Below, piece after piece: positions 16,492 through 25,184 of a stretch of DNA of 64,000 nucleotides. Origin of the DNA: Bacillota bacterium (GTDB taxonomy: Bacteria; Bacillota; UBA4882; UBA8346); contig JAEYPR010000001.1 of NCBI GenBank assembly GCA_023410535.1, positions 75,717 to 139,716 on the forward strand, given 5' to 3'. The notes under the pieces were generated by a model. The model worked only from the letters and a program-made list of their open reading frames with translations. It searched no databases and was not told the origin of the DNA. Each line of letters opens with the position of its first letter. Position 1 is the stretch's first letter. The position numbers were made by a program, and so were the translations under genes.

Positions 16492-17352
16492 TTATTGAGT
16501 GTTTTTTGTAACATAGTCCAATATCGCTTGGGTCCGGCGATAATTGTTCTGTTCGAGCAGTTTGAGATAATCTCCCACCAACGTCCCGAGTTTTGTCCGG
16601 GGATACTGTTTGATTGTCCGTTGGTAGCTGGATCGGAAGGAATCGTTCAACCGTAGTGTCTGATAGTCGAATGCCGGTGAATTGTTCAAACCCAGCAGAT
16701 AAGCGGAGAGGTAATTCTTCATTAATTGACGCAGTTGGGGATTTTTCGCGAAGTCGGGGTTGGCGTTGAGGAACGTTTCAATCCTGACGATCCGGTCGCT
16801 TACGGTGTTGACGGGGATTGTCAGACTCGCATCCGCGGCGAAATGACGGGTGGTTTCATCGGCCATGATCTGCAAATAACCGGCCAGCCGCTTCGATACC
16901 AACTTCCCATACCGGGTGTTCAGGAGGGGATAGTCGCTTTCAATATAGATCATTCCTTCCGCCCAGGATAGTTTAAAGCCGTCTTGGCAAATTTTTTGAA
17001 CCAACTCGCGGATGTTGGCCTCTTTGATATTTTGATTTTCCAAGACAACTTGCGGCGGATACTGGTTAATCTTGGGATTGACGGCATCGGAAAACAATTC
17101 CGCTTCATATTGGGGTTGGAGTTTGGCTTGCAAATCGAGGAGTTGCAAAATAAGCCTGTCATAATCGGCAGGACGCAACGCTTGACGGTGAGTGTCAAGA
17201 TAGGCGAGCACCGCGTTGGGAGCGGTAAAGCTTTGATTGACAACGACAACGGGTGGGACTGCCGCCGGCTCAGTGGCAAATACCGTAAAAGCAGAGAATC
17301 CGGTCAGGCAAACAGCGCCGATTAACAGTCCGGTGATTGCAAACAGTTTCAT
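16492..17352 (-). CDS. Secreted protein of unknown function
   Basis: A 286-residue protein with a typical Sec signal peptide (MKLFAITGLLIGAVCLTGFS then AFTVFATEP, with likely cleavage after VFA). The mature part is mostly alpha-helical and has no domain I recognise. It contains VLAYLDTHRQALRPADYDRL near the start, a short beta-like stretch LSWAEGMIYIESDYPLL in the middle, and a helical C terminus. GGAGGATTG lies just upstream of the ATG on the minus strand. It is monocistronic, faces away from the DUF4397 gene, and ends at a bidirectional terminator. Its location next to the acylation cassette is probably incidental. Confidence 0.75.
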   Translation of the reverse strand: MKLFAITGLLIGAVCLTGFSAFTVFATEPAAVPPVVVVNQSFTAPNAVLAYLDTHRQALRPADYDRLILQLLDLQAKLQPQYEAELFSDAVNPKINQYPPQVVLENQNIKEANIRELVQKICQDGFKLSWAEGMIYIESDYPLLNTRYGKLVSKRLAGYLQIMADETTRHFAADASLTIPVNTVSDRIVRIETFLNANPDFAKNPQLRQLMKNYLSAYLLGLNNSPAFDYQTLRLNDSFRSSYQRTIKQYPRTKLGTLVGDYLKLLEQNNYRRTQAILDYVTKNTQ

Positions 17353-17531
17353 TCAATCCTCCAGCTTGTTTGTGGTTTAGTGGATATGGTACATCAAATC
17401 AATTGTAGAGGATATTCGTTGCAAACTCAATCGGAAAGGAATGTCAATCGGCGGCCGCCCCAAAAATTGTGCACCAGATTTTGGGCGAAAGGAATATATT
17501 ATGTTAGCAGATTACCGAAGGTGGTGAAGTA

Positions 17532-18146
17532 ATGGCTCAAAACCCATTCGATTCGTATCTTCGTTTTTTTCATGCCATTCCCGGCGGACCGGCCGTGGAT
17601 ATTTACGCCAATAACAGCTTGATTGCCCGTGATGTGAATTATGGCGGAATCACAGCGTATCTGGCCTTACAGCATGGGAAGTATCAAATCACGGTGTTTG
17701 CCGCCGGAACAACGGTTGATCCCATTGCCAACGTCTTTTTGATGATTCCGGCCCATACCGCTATAACCACCGCATTGGTCGGCAGCGTCGGGGCAGTCCA
17801 GTTGAAACCGTTGATTGACGCGCCGGAACAACGCAACCGGCGCCGCTCCATGGTGCGGTTCGTCCATCTTTCCCCAACGGCGTTGGTGACTGACTTCGTA
17901 TTAAATGATGGGCGCGTTCTTTTCCGGAAAGTCGAACCGCACGAGGCGACGCGGTATGCTTCGCTCCATCCCGGACGCTGCGGTTTCAAAATCCGGATTG
18001 CCGGTTCCCGGCAGATTGTCTTCCGGGTTCCCGATATCCGCTTGGGAGTCGGCCAGTTTTACACGGTGTATTTGATCGGGTATTCCGGCGGCGATCAACC
18101 GGTTCAAACAATCGTTGTTAACGATCTTATCCGGTTGGAGGGTTAA
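17532..18146 (+). CDS. DUF4397 domain protein
   Basis: A 204-residue protein matching the DUF4397 pattern, with two related halves: YLRFFHAIPGGPAVDIYAN near the start and MVRFVHLSPTALVTDFVLND in the second half, each followed by a tyrosine-rich beta segment ending in motifs such as FYTVYLIGY. The family is common in spore formers and is typically surface- or spore-associated. Its function is unknown. There is no signal peptide at the start I chose, where AAGGTGGTGA sits about 4 bases before the ATG. An inverted repeat (CCCAAAAAT with ATTTTGGG around 17458-17486) lies in the promoter region and could be an operator. Confidence 0.82.
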   Translation: MAQNPFDSYLRFFHAIPGGPAVDIYANNSLIARDVNYGGITAYLALQHGKYQITVFAAGTTVDPIANVFLMIPAHTAITTALVGSVGAVQLKPLIDAPEQRNRRRSMVRFVHLSPTALVTDFVLNDGRVLFRKVEPHEATRYASLHPGRCGFKIRIAGSRQIVFRVPDIRLGVGQFYTVYLIGYSGGDQPVQTIVVNDLIRLEG

Positions 18147-18167
18147 ACAATAAATTCTGAAGGATCG

Positions 18168-18205
18168 AGGTTGTTGCTACGGAATAAGCGACAACCTTCA
18201 TTTTC
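18168..18205 (+). terminator. Terminator after the DUF4397 gene
   Basis: AGGTTGTTGCT (18168-18178) pairs with AGCGACAACCT (18187-18197) with one G-U pair, followed by TCATTTT. Confidence 0.65.
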
Positions 18206-18218
18206 ATATCCCACCCCC

Positions 18219-18252
18219 CAAAAAGCTCAGCCACAGGTTGAAACCCGTGGCT
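18219..18252 (-). terminator. Terminator for the minus-strand NCS2 permease
   Basis: On the minus strand AGCCACGGGTT is followed by AACCTGTGGCT and then GAGCTTTTT. The arms lie at 18242-18252 and 18229-18239. The loop is very short, so the inner pairs probably open. Confidence 0.6.
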
Positions 18253-18284
18253 GGTTAAGTTCTGCGGTTTCATAGCCTGGGGTA

Positions 18285-19616
18285 TTAACCCGAGGCGGTG
18301 GTTTGGGAAGACGGTTTACGCAGCAAAACATGTTCCAAAAGAATACAGATCAACATCCCGCTGATAAAGCCGTTGCCCAAGATGTAGCGTAATAATACCG
18401 GCACACTGGCAAAAGCGGCTCCGGGCAAATTCATGATTCCCGCGCCGACCATCAATGACAGCCCGATGATAAAGATCTCGCGGCTCTCCAGTTTGAGTTG
18501 GGCATAATCTTTGAGTCCAAAACCGATCATCTGACAAAATGCCGCCATTAAAACGGAATATCCCACCGGAACCGGGATTGAGCAGAAGAACAAACTCACC
18601 GGCGGGAATAAACCCATCAACAACATAACTACCGAAGCCACGATAAACGGCAAGCGGGCCGCCACTCCGGTAATACTGATCAAACCGGAACTGGCGGCAA
18701 ACGGCACCACGCCGACGGTGGCGCCCAGACCGATAATTATATCGGAAAAACCGGTGGCGATAATGCCGCGCTTCAATGCCTGCGGCGGAATGGGTCGCTC
18801 AATGGTTCGCTCCATCGCAATAAAAGCGGCGACCAGATTGGAGAGGATCAAAACGCCGGAGATGATCGAGACCAGCAGCACTCCCGGGTCAAAGGTGGGT
18901 TTACCCCAGGCAAATAGCTCCGGCAATTGGATCAGCGGCATTGCAACCCAAGCCACTCCGGGCGCCATCCCGAGCAACCGGGCCACGATCCATCCGAAAA
19001 CAATTCCAATAAACACGGCGATGCTCTTTACGAAACCGCGACATTTCAGATTGATTGCGATTACCGTGCCGATGGAGACGACGGAAGCGACAGCGGCCGC
19101 CGGGTCAATGGCTGGGTGAGCGGTGGTAACCCCCAAAGCGCCACGGACTAACGAACCGGCTAATTGAATGGTTAACAGGACCATCACCGTGCCGGTCACC
19201 ACCGGCGTAAACAAGCGTAACGCTTTTTGGACTAACCCGGAGATCCCAAACAAGATTAAGATCGCCCCGGCGGCGATCAACCCGAGTTCCAAATCGGACC
19301 GTAAAACCGGTAACGGTTTGCCCATCTCCGGCGCCATGGTGGCCAAGATGATAAAAATACCCCACCAGGTCCCGGCCGGTCCTTCCAAGATGGGATACCT
19401 GTGGCCGAAGAGGGCTTGAATAACCGTGACCAACGAGGTAAAGAAGATCGTCCGTTGGGCCAGCGTAGCAATGCCGTAATGATCAAGGCCCAAGGCCGTA
19501 CCGATTAATAACGGAACAACAACAACGTTCACCAGATTAAAAGCCAGGAATTGCAGGGAATAGACGAGTGTCTGCGGCAATGGCGGTCGATCGTCGGGAT
19601 AATAGAGAAGTTTCAT
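18285..19616 (-). CDS. Uracil/xanthine permease family (NCS2) transporter
   Basis: A 443-residue membrane protein with roughly 12-14 hydrophobic segments, of the nucleobase-cation symporter 2 family, which imports uracil, xanthine or uric acid with protons or sodium. Family markers are PILEGPAGTWWG in the early part, FTPVVTGTVMVLL in the middle, ALKRGIIATGFSDIIIGLGA and FAASSGLISITGVAARLPF in the substrate-binding region, and SIPVPVGYSVLMAAF. The start is supported by GAAGGAAGG upstream. It is monocistronic. I looked for a purine riboswitch in its leader and did not find one. The substrate cannot be fixed from sequence. Confidence 0.9.
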   Translation of the reverse strand: MKLLYYPDDRPPLPQTLVYSLQFLAFNLVNVVVVPLLIGTALGLDHYGIATLAQRTIFFTSLVTVIQALFGHRYPILEGPAGTWWGIFIILATMAPEMGKPLPVLRSDLELGLIAAGAILILFGISGLVQKALRLFTPVVTGTVMVLLTIQLAGSLVRGALGVTTAHPAIDPAAAVASVVSIGTVIAINLKCRGFVKSIAVFIGIVFGWIVARLLGMAPGVAWVAMPLIQLPELFAWGKPTFDPGVLLVSIISGVLILSNLVAAFIAMERTIERPIPPQALKRGIIATGFSDIIIGLGATVGVVPFAASSGLISITGVAARLPFIVASVVMLLMGLFPPVSLFFCSIPVPVGYSVLMAAFCQMIGFGLKDYAQLKLESREIFIIGLSLMVGAGIMNLPGAAFASVPVLLRYILGNGFISGMLICILLEHVLLRKPSSQTTASG

Positions 19617-19895
19617 GGTGGGTGTCCTTCCTTCGTTGTAACTGTCGAAAATTCAGTTCATGCTATAAAGCTTTTTTCGGCATCTTCGGTTAAAAATTGT
19701 AGTCCTATCTACGTTGCAATAAATTTTTGACGCATTTCCAACATACTTTAACCAGATTGTAAAGGGAAAATGGAACTCTCCTAAAAATGTGTTCGTTAAC
19801 ATAAATTAGAAGATATCGCATCGGGAGAGCATTTTGGATCGTCGGCAATTTTTGGACCGGGCAATCCCGGGTTGGATTAGAAAGGTGCGAGATCG

Positions 19896-20831
19896 ATGAA
19901 GTATCGTGATTATTATGAAGTTTTGGAAGTACCCCGTTCCGCTGAACCGGAAACAATCAAAAAAGCCTTCCGTCGTTTGGCCCGGCAATATCATCCCGAT
20001 GTCAACCCCGGAGACCAAACGGCCGAGGCGAAGTTTAAAGAGATCAATGAGGCCTATACCGTCCTTTCCGATCCCGACAAACGGCAACGCTACGATCAAT
20101 TGGGACCGAATTGGCAAAACGGTTCCGATTTTACGCCGCCCCCCGGCTGGAGCGGTTATGGAAGCTACACTGCCACGACCGGCAACTCCTTCGGTTTTGG
20201 CGGCCAAACCTTTGATTTCAGCGAGTTCTTCAAAACCTTTTTTGGTGGTGGCGGAGGGGCTCAAAACGCGTCCCGTTATAGTGGATATCCGGTGAAAGGG
20301 CAAAACTTTGAAGCGGAGTTACCCTTAACGTTACAGCAAATCCATCACGGCGGCAGGCACTCCTTTACTTATACCGGCTTGGACAAAAAACCGCACCGGA
20401 TTGATGTGCATGTTCCGCTGGGCGTCCGGTCCGGGACGACCATCCGGCTGGCTGGTATGGGTGGCGCTGGAACGGGAGTTAAAACTGCCGGCGATCTTTT
20501 CTTAAAGGTAAAAGTGGTATCCGACCCGGTCTTTTCAATCATCGGGCGGGACGATCTCCAAATCGAATTGGCAGTCACGCCCTGGGAAGCCGTTCTGGGC
20601 GCGGAAGTTCAAGTGCCGACCGTCGCTGGCAAAGTGGCGATGACAATTCCACCCGGAACTCAAACCGGACAACGCATGCGGCTGCGTGGGCAAGGGTTGA
20701 ACCGTCTGAACGGTCGCGGCGATCAATATGTGAAGATCCGCATCGTCGTACCCACCCGGCCAACCGACCGGGAACGGGAGTTATTTGATAAATTGGCGAA
20801 AGAATCTGCTTTTAACCCCCGGGTTAGTTAA
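19896..20831 (+). CDS. DnaJ-like (CbpA-type) J-domain co-chaperone
   Basis: A 311-residue class B J protein. Residues 1-70 form the J domain, opening with DYYEVLEVPR and carrying the essential HPD in YHPDVNPGDQ, followed by EAYTVLSDPDKRQRYDQLGP. A Gly/Phe-rich linker with FGGQTFDFSEFFKTFFGGGG follows. The two C-terminal beta domains begin at GQNFEAELPLTLQQIHHGG and contain VPLGVRSGTTIRLAGMG and IPPGTQTGQRMRLRGQGL. The cysteine-rich zinc finger of class A DnaJ is missing, as in CbpA. AAAGGTG precedes the ATG. It is 30 bases ahead of clpB and surely cotranscribed, linking J-protein recruitment to the disaggregase. Confidence 0.93.
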   Translation: MKYRDYYEVLEVPRSAEPETIKKAFRRLARQYHPDVNPGDQTAEAKFKEINEAYTVLSDPDKRQRYDQLGPNWQNGSDFTPPPGWSGYGSYTATTGNSFGFGGQTFDFSEFFKTFFGGGGGAQNASRYSGYPVKGQNFEAELPLTLQQIHHGGRHSFTYTGLDKKPHRIDVHVPLGVRSGTTIRLAGMGGAGTGVKTAGDLFLKVKVVSDPVFSIIGRDDLQIELAVTPWEAVLGAEVQVPTVAGKVAMTIPPGTQTGQRMRLRGQGLNRLNGRGDQYVKIRIVVPTRPTDRERELFDKLAKESAFNPRVS

Positions 20832-20861
20832 GCGTGACAGACAGCAATGGAGGAATCAAAA

Positions 20862-23474
20862 ATGGATATTAACCGGATGACCGAAAAGGTCCAATCAGCA
20901 ATTGGCGAAGCGCAAAATACCGCCGTACGCCTGAGCCACCAGCAAGTGGATGTCGAACATCTTTTACTGGCGTTGTTGGAACAGCCCGATGGCTTGGTTC
21001 CGTCGCTTGTGAATAAAGCCGACATCAATCTGGAAACGTTCACCCGTCGCGTCCGCCAGACCGTCGAACGGTTGCCGCGGGTCACTGTCAGCGGACAGGC
21101 CAGTAATGCCGAACATGTTTATATTACCGGCCGTCTGAACCGCTTATTGATGGATGCGGAGAGTGAAGCCAAGCAATGGCAAGATCAATTTATCTCGACC
21201 GAACATTTACTCTTAGCCATGACCGAAGACGGCGGGACTGCCGGACGGATCCTGAAAGAGTTTCAGCTTGACCGGGAACGGTTGCAAGAGATTGTCAAAA
21301 CGGTTCGCGGCAGCCAACGGGTGACCTCTCAAAATCCCGAAGCCACCTATGAAGCGTTGGAACGTTACGGACGTGACCTGACCCAGTTGGCGGCCAAAGC
21401 CAAACTTGATCCGGTTATCGGCCGGGATGATGAGATCCGGCGAGTGATTCAAGTGTTGTCGCGCCGGACCAAAAACAACCCGGTGCTTATCGGAGAACCG
21501 GGCGTCGGCAAAACCGCCATCGTGGAAGGGCTGGCGCAACGGATTATCCGCGGCGACGTCCCCGACGGATTAAAAAAGAAACGCGTGATCTCACTGGATA
21601 TGGGTGCTTTGATTGCCGGCGCCAAATACCGCGGTGAATTTGAGGAACGGCTAAAGGCGGTTTTGAAAGAGGTGCAAGATTCGGAAGGACAGATCATTCT
21701 ATTCATTGACGAGTTGCATACGGTCGTCGGCGCCGGCAAGGCCGAGGGGGCGATGGATGCCGGGAACCTGCTTAAACCGATGTTAGCCCGGGGCGAACTT
21801 CATTGCATCGGCGCGACAACCCTGGACGAGTACCGGAAGCATATTGAGAAGGATGCCGCATTGGAACGGCGGTTTCAGACGGTTTTGGTCGATCAGCCGA
21901 CGGTCGAGGATACCGTCTCCATTTTACGGGGGTTGAAAGAACGCTATGAAGTCCATCACGGGGTCCGGATCAAAGACGCGGCGCTGGTTTCGGCGGCCCT
22001 GTTATCCAACCGTTATATTTCGGACCGTTTCTTGCCGGACAAAGCGATTGATCTGATCGACGAAGCGGCCGCCAAGTTGCGGACCGAGATCGACTCCATG
22101 CCCACCGTGCTGGACGAGCAACTCCGCCGGGTCATGCAATTGGAGATTGAACGGGAAGCCCTAAAAAAAGAGACCGACCTTGCCTCGAAAGAACGCCTGG
22201 AACGGCTGGAAAAGGAGTTGGCCGACCTGAAAAGCGATGCCGACGCCCTCAAAGCCCGCTGGGATCATGAAAAAGCGGATGTCCAACGGCTGCGTCAACT
22301 GCGGGAAGCGATCGAAGCGACCAAAGCTGCCGTTGAACAGGCGGAACTGCAATACGATCTGAATCAGGCCGCAGAATTGAAGTACGGAAAACTGGCCGGT
22401 TTGGAGAAACAATTGGCCGCCGAGGAAGAACGTCTGGCCATGGAGCCGGAACGTTCCCGGATGATCAAAGAAGAAGTGGATGAGGAGGATATCGCCCAGG
22501 TGGTCAGCCGCTGGACCGGTATTCCCGTCGCCAAGATCGTCCAAGGCGAAGTTCAAAAATTGCTGCAGCTCGAAGCGGAGTTGCACCAACGGGTGGTCGG
22601 ACAGGCAGAGGCGGTCACCGCTGTCGCCGAGGCAATTATCCGCGCCCGTTCCGGTTTGAAAGACCCCAACCGCCCCATCGGCTCTTTCATTTTCCTGGGA
22701 CCGACCGGGGTAGGCAAGACCGAATTGGCAAGAGCTTTGGCCCAGTTTTTGTTCGATGACGCCAACACCATGATCCGGATTGACATGTCCGAATATCAGG
22801 AGAAACACACTGTCGCCCGCTTGATTGGCGCTCCGCCGGGATATGTCGGTTATGAAGAGGGCGGCCAGTTGACCGAGGCGGTCCGGCGCCGGCCATACGC
22901 AGTCGTCTTATTTGACGAGATTGAAAAGGCTCATTATGATGTCTTTAATGTTCTCCTGCAATTGTTGGACGACGGCCGGTTGACCGACGGGCAAGGCCGG
23001 ACCGTTGATTTTAAAAACACCATCGTCATTATGACTTCCAACGTTGGCAGCGACCGGATCCTAGACTACAAAGGCGCTTTTGCCGGGGCCGGTTACGAGC
23101 GGATGAAACAAACGGTCCTGGAGGAGATGCGCAATCACTTCCGGCCCGAGTTTCTCAACCGGGTGGATGAGACCATTGTGTTCCATTCCTTACATGAAGA
23201 ACATCTCAAGGAGATCGTCACGATTCATTTGCGCTATTTAAAAGAGCGGCTGTCCGACCGTCATATCGGATTGGAGTTAACCGATGCCGCCAAAGCTTAT
23301 TTAGTGCGGGCGGGTTATGATCCGGTTTACGGAGCGCGGCCATTGAAACGGGCGATTCAAAAAGAGGTGGAAACGCCGCTGGGCCGGTTGATTCTCCAAG
23401 GCGAAGTCCGGGATGGCTGTCAAGTTGTTGCCGACTATGAGCCGGGGCGGGAACGATTGGTGTTTCGTTATTAA
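20862..23474 (+). CDS. clpB: ClpB protein disaggregase
   Basis: A 870-residue Hsp100 ATPase that works with DnaK/DnaJ to dissolve aggregates. Start ATG 20862 (MDINRMTEKVQ, as in other ClpB) is preferred because the GGAGG at 20849-20853 falls inside the alternative start at 20847. Order of domains: Clp N-domain repeats (residues ~1-145), first AAA+ module with GEPGVGKT and the FIDEL Walker B, the ClpB-specific coiled-coil middle domain (about residues 400-520), second AAA+ module with GPTGVGKT and LFDEIEKAH, and the C-terminal domain with GYDPVYGARPLKRAI. It is the second gene of an operon with the J protein. No CIRCE or clear CtsR site was seen upstream of the pair. Confidence 0.97.
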   Translation: MDINRMTEKVQSAIGEAQNTAVRLSHQQVDVEHLLLALLEQPDGLVPSLVNKADINLETFTRRVRQTVERLPRVTVSGQASNAEHVYITGRLNRLLMDAESEAKQWQDQFISTEHLLLAMTEDGGTAGRILKEFQLDRERLQEIVKTVRGSQRVTSQNPEATYEALERYGRDLTQLAAKAKLDPVIGRDDEIRRVIQVLSRRTKNNPVLIGEPGVGKTAIVEGLAQRIIRGDVPDGLKKKRVISLDMGALIAGAKYRGEFEERLKAVLKEVQDSEGQIILFIDELHTVVGAGKAEGAMDAGNLLKPMLARGELHCIGATTLDEYRKHIEKDAALERRFQTVLVDQPTVEDTVSILRGLKERYEVHHGVRIKDAALVSAALLSNRYISDRFLPDKAIDLIDEAAAKLRTEIDSMPTVLDEQLRRVMQLEIEREALKKETDLASKERLERLEKELADLKSDADALKARWDHEKADVQRLRQLREAIEATKAAVEQAELQYDLNQAAELKYGKLAGLEKQLAAEEERLAMEPERSRMIKEEVDEEDIAQVVSRWTGIPVAKIVQGEVQKLLQLEAELHQRVVGQAEAVTAVAEAIIRARSGLKDPNRPIGSFIFLGPTGVGKTELARALAQFLFDDANTMIRIDMSEYQEKHTVARLIGAPPGYVGYEEGGQLTEAVRRRPYAVVLFDEIEKAHYDVFNVLLQLLDDGRLTDGQGRTVDFKNTIVIMTSNVGSDRILDYKGAFAGAGYERMKQTVLEEMRNHFRPEFLNRVDETIVFHSLHEEHLKEIVTIHLRYLKERLSDRHIGLELTDAAKAYLVRAGYDPVYGARPLKRAIQKEVETPLGRLILQGEVRDGCQVVADYEPGRERLVFRY

Positions 23475-23495
23475 AGAAATAAGCGAACGAAGTAC

Positions 23496-23526
23496 AAAAC
23501 CCAAGGCCGATTGCCTTGGGTTTTTG
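23496..23526. terminator. Bidirectional terminator between clpB and the MATE gene
   Basis: CCCAAGGC (23500-23507) pairs with GCCTTGGG (23513-23520), followed by TTTTT on the plus strand and preceded by AAAA, which serves the minus strand. Confidence 0.85.
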
Positions 23527-23557
23527 CAGTTGCTGCCGTTTATTTGGTTGAAAGTCA

Positions 23558-24943
23558 CTAAGCAGTCTTTGGCGTTGCTTTGATGACTACTTTTTTCTGC
23601 CATTCCGGCCCTTTGAAGCGTAAATAGAAGGCCGCGCTCCGGATCAACCAGTCGAAATACATGCCCATCCAGATGCCGATGACGCCCCATTGAAGCTGGA
23701 CGCAGAAGATGTATCCCAGGGAGATCCGGAAGATCCACATGCTAATGCCGGAGACCGCTAAAGTATAGCGTACATCGCCCGCTCCTTTGAGACCGGCCGG
23801 GAGTAAAAACGAGAAGCTCCAGAACACCAGGAAGCAAGCAGTGATCCGCATTAACAAAGCGGCCAAAGTGATGATCTCCTGATTGGTCGAGTAAAGGGAG
23901 GCCAAAAATGGAAAGATCGGAATAAAGGCGATATTGAGCACTGCTAAGCCAACTGAAGTAATTTTGGCGAGATAATCCAAAGAGCAGCGGGCGTCGTTAC
24001 ACTCGCCCCGTCCCATGTTTTGACCGACAAGGGTCGTAGCGGCGATACTCAACGCTTGTCCCGGAATGATCATCATGGTATGAAGCGAGTTTGCAACATA
24101 GTTGGCCACGATCGCCACGGTGCCCAAAGGGACGATAAAGGTTTGGGTGATTAACTTCCCGCTGCTAAACAACAATGATTCGACGCTGGAAGGAACGCCA
24201 ATATTCAAAATGGCTTGTAGCTTAATCCAATCGGGCCGGAAATAGAAGATTCGCCGGATCCGTAAATTCCCCGAGCCCCGGAAAAGGACGTAGATCAGGA
24301 CCAGTCCTCCGGTAAAACGAGCGATCGCGATGCCCCATGCCGCGCCTGCCACGCCAAAACCGTTGAAATGAAAGGGGGTAAAACCAAAGATCAATAAGTA
24401 GCTGAAGATGATATTGATAATATTCATCAAAATGACGACTTTGGCCGGAGTGCGAGTGTCGCCGGCCCCGCGCAGCACTCCGCAGGCCACCGAGGTTAAT
24501 GCGATTAACGGATAACTGTATAAGGTAATTTCCAGGTAATCGAGGGCATTCCCAAACACCTCCGGATCAGCGGCGCCAAACAACAGTTGCAACAGGGGAT
24601 GGCGGAAGACGCCAACCAGCACCGCAATCAGCGCTGATAAGATCAGACCGGAATATAGGGCTTGTTTTGAGGTTTCGCCGGCATTGCGGGGATCATTGGC
24701 GCCGGTATAGTGGGCGACAATAATCGTCCCCCCGACCGCCAATGAAGAAAAAGCCGCAATGAACATTACATTGAGGCTGTCAATCATCCCGATGGCCGCC
24801 GCGGCTTCTTTGCCGATATGGCCGGCCATGATGGAGTTGATCACGCCCATTAAAGTAATGAACGACTGCTCCGCCATGACTGGTAGAGTTAATCGGACAA
24901 TCTCCTTCCGGAGGTTCTTGTCTGTTTGAAATAATTTAAGCAT
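23558..24943 (-). CDS. MATE family multidrug/metabolite efflux protein
   Basis: A ~461-residue, twelve-segment membrane protein of the MATE family, which exports cationic compounds using sodium or proton gradients. The frame extends upstream to 25063, but MLKLFQTDKNLRKEIVRLTL followed by PVMAEQ looks like the natural N terminus; its ribosome binding site (AAGG) is close, so the start is uncertain. MATE hallmarks are present: INSIMAGHIGKEAAAAIGM in the first half, GVLRGAGDTRTPAKVVILMN, and VGQNMGRGECNDARCSLDY opening the second half. It is a single gene convergent with clpB. The substrate is unknown. Confidence 0.9.
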   Translation of the reverse strand: MLKLFQTDKNLRKEIVRLTLPVMAEQSFITLMGVINSIMAGHIGKEAAAAIGMIDSLNVMFIAAFSSLAVGGTIIVAHYTGANDPRNAGETSKQALYSGLILSALIAVLVGVFRHPLLQLLFGAADPEVFGNALDYLEITLYSYPLIALTSVACGVLRGAGDTRTPAKVVILMNIINIIFSYLLIFGFTPFHFNGFGVAGAAWGIAIARFTGGLVLIYVLFRGSGNLRIRRIFYFRPDWIKLQAILNIGVPSSVESLLFSSGKLITQTFIVPLGTVAIVANYVANSLHTMMIIPGQALSIAATTLVGQNMGRGECNDARCSLDYLAKITSVGLAVLNIAFIPIFPFLASLYSTNQEIITLAALLMRITACFLVFWSFSFLLPAGLKGAGDVRYTLAVSGISMWIFRISLGYIFCVQLQWGVIGIWMGMYFDWLIRSAAFYLRFKGPEWQKKVVIKATPKTA

Positions 24944-25142
24944 CCTTGACCAATCTTTCGCTGTTTTTAATCGTAGAGACATTTGTGCAATGCCCGAATT
25001 ATGGCGATTATAAATAAGAAATTCAGGAAATTTTCTAATACAACTCCAATCTAAGTATAGCACCGAATGCCCTGGTTGAGTGGAAGTACCATCTTAATAT
25101 TGTCTTAACATATAGTACAAAACCCAGTTGCGTAAGACAAAT

Positions 25143-25171
25143 AAAAAAGACCTGCCGGATTGACAAGTCTT
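25143..25171 (-). terminator. Terminator for the minus-strand acyl-CoA synthetase gene
   Basis: Read on the minus strand, AAGACTTG pairs with CAGGTCTT (one G-U) and runs into TTTTTT (plus-strand A-run at 25143-25148). Confidence 0.75.
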
Positions 25172-25184
25172 TCTTTGACTGAAT

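Noticed and set aside
16308..16511. A 67-codon plus-strand frame after the SGNH gene
   Set aside because: It crosses the bidirectional terminator, has no ribosome binding site and overlaps the better-supported microprotein in another frame.
19617..19895. Purine riboswitch before the NCS2 permease, or CIRCE/CtsR site before the J-protein/clpB operon
   Set aside because: I searched the divergent spacer for the riboswitch core and for the inverted or heptad repeats of these regulators and saw none.
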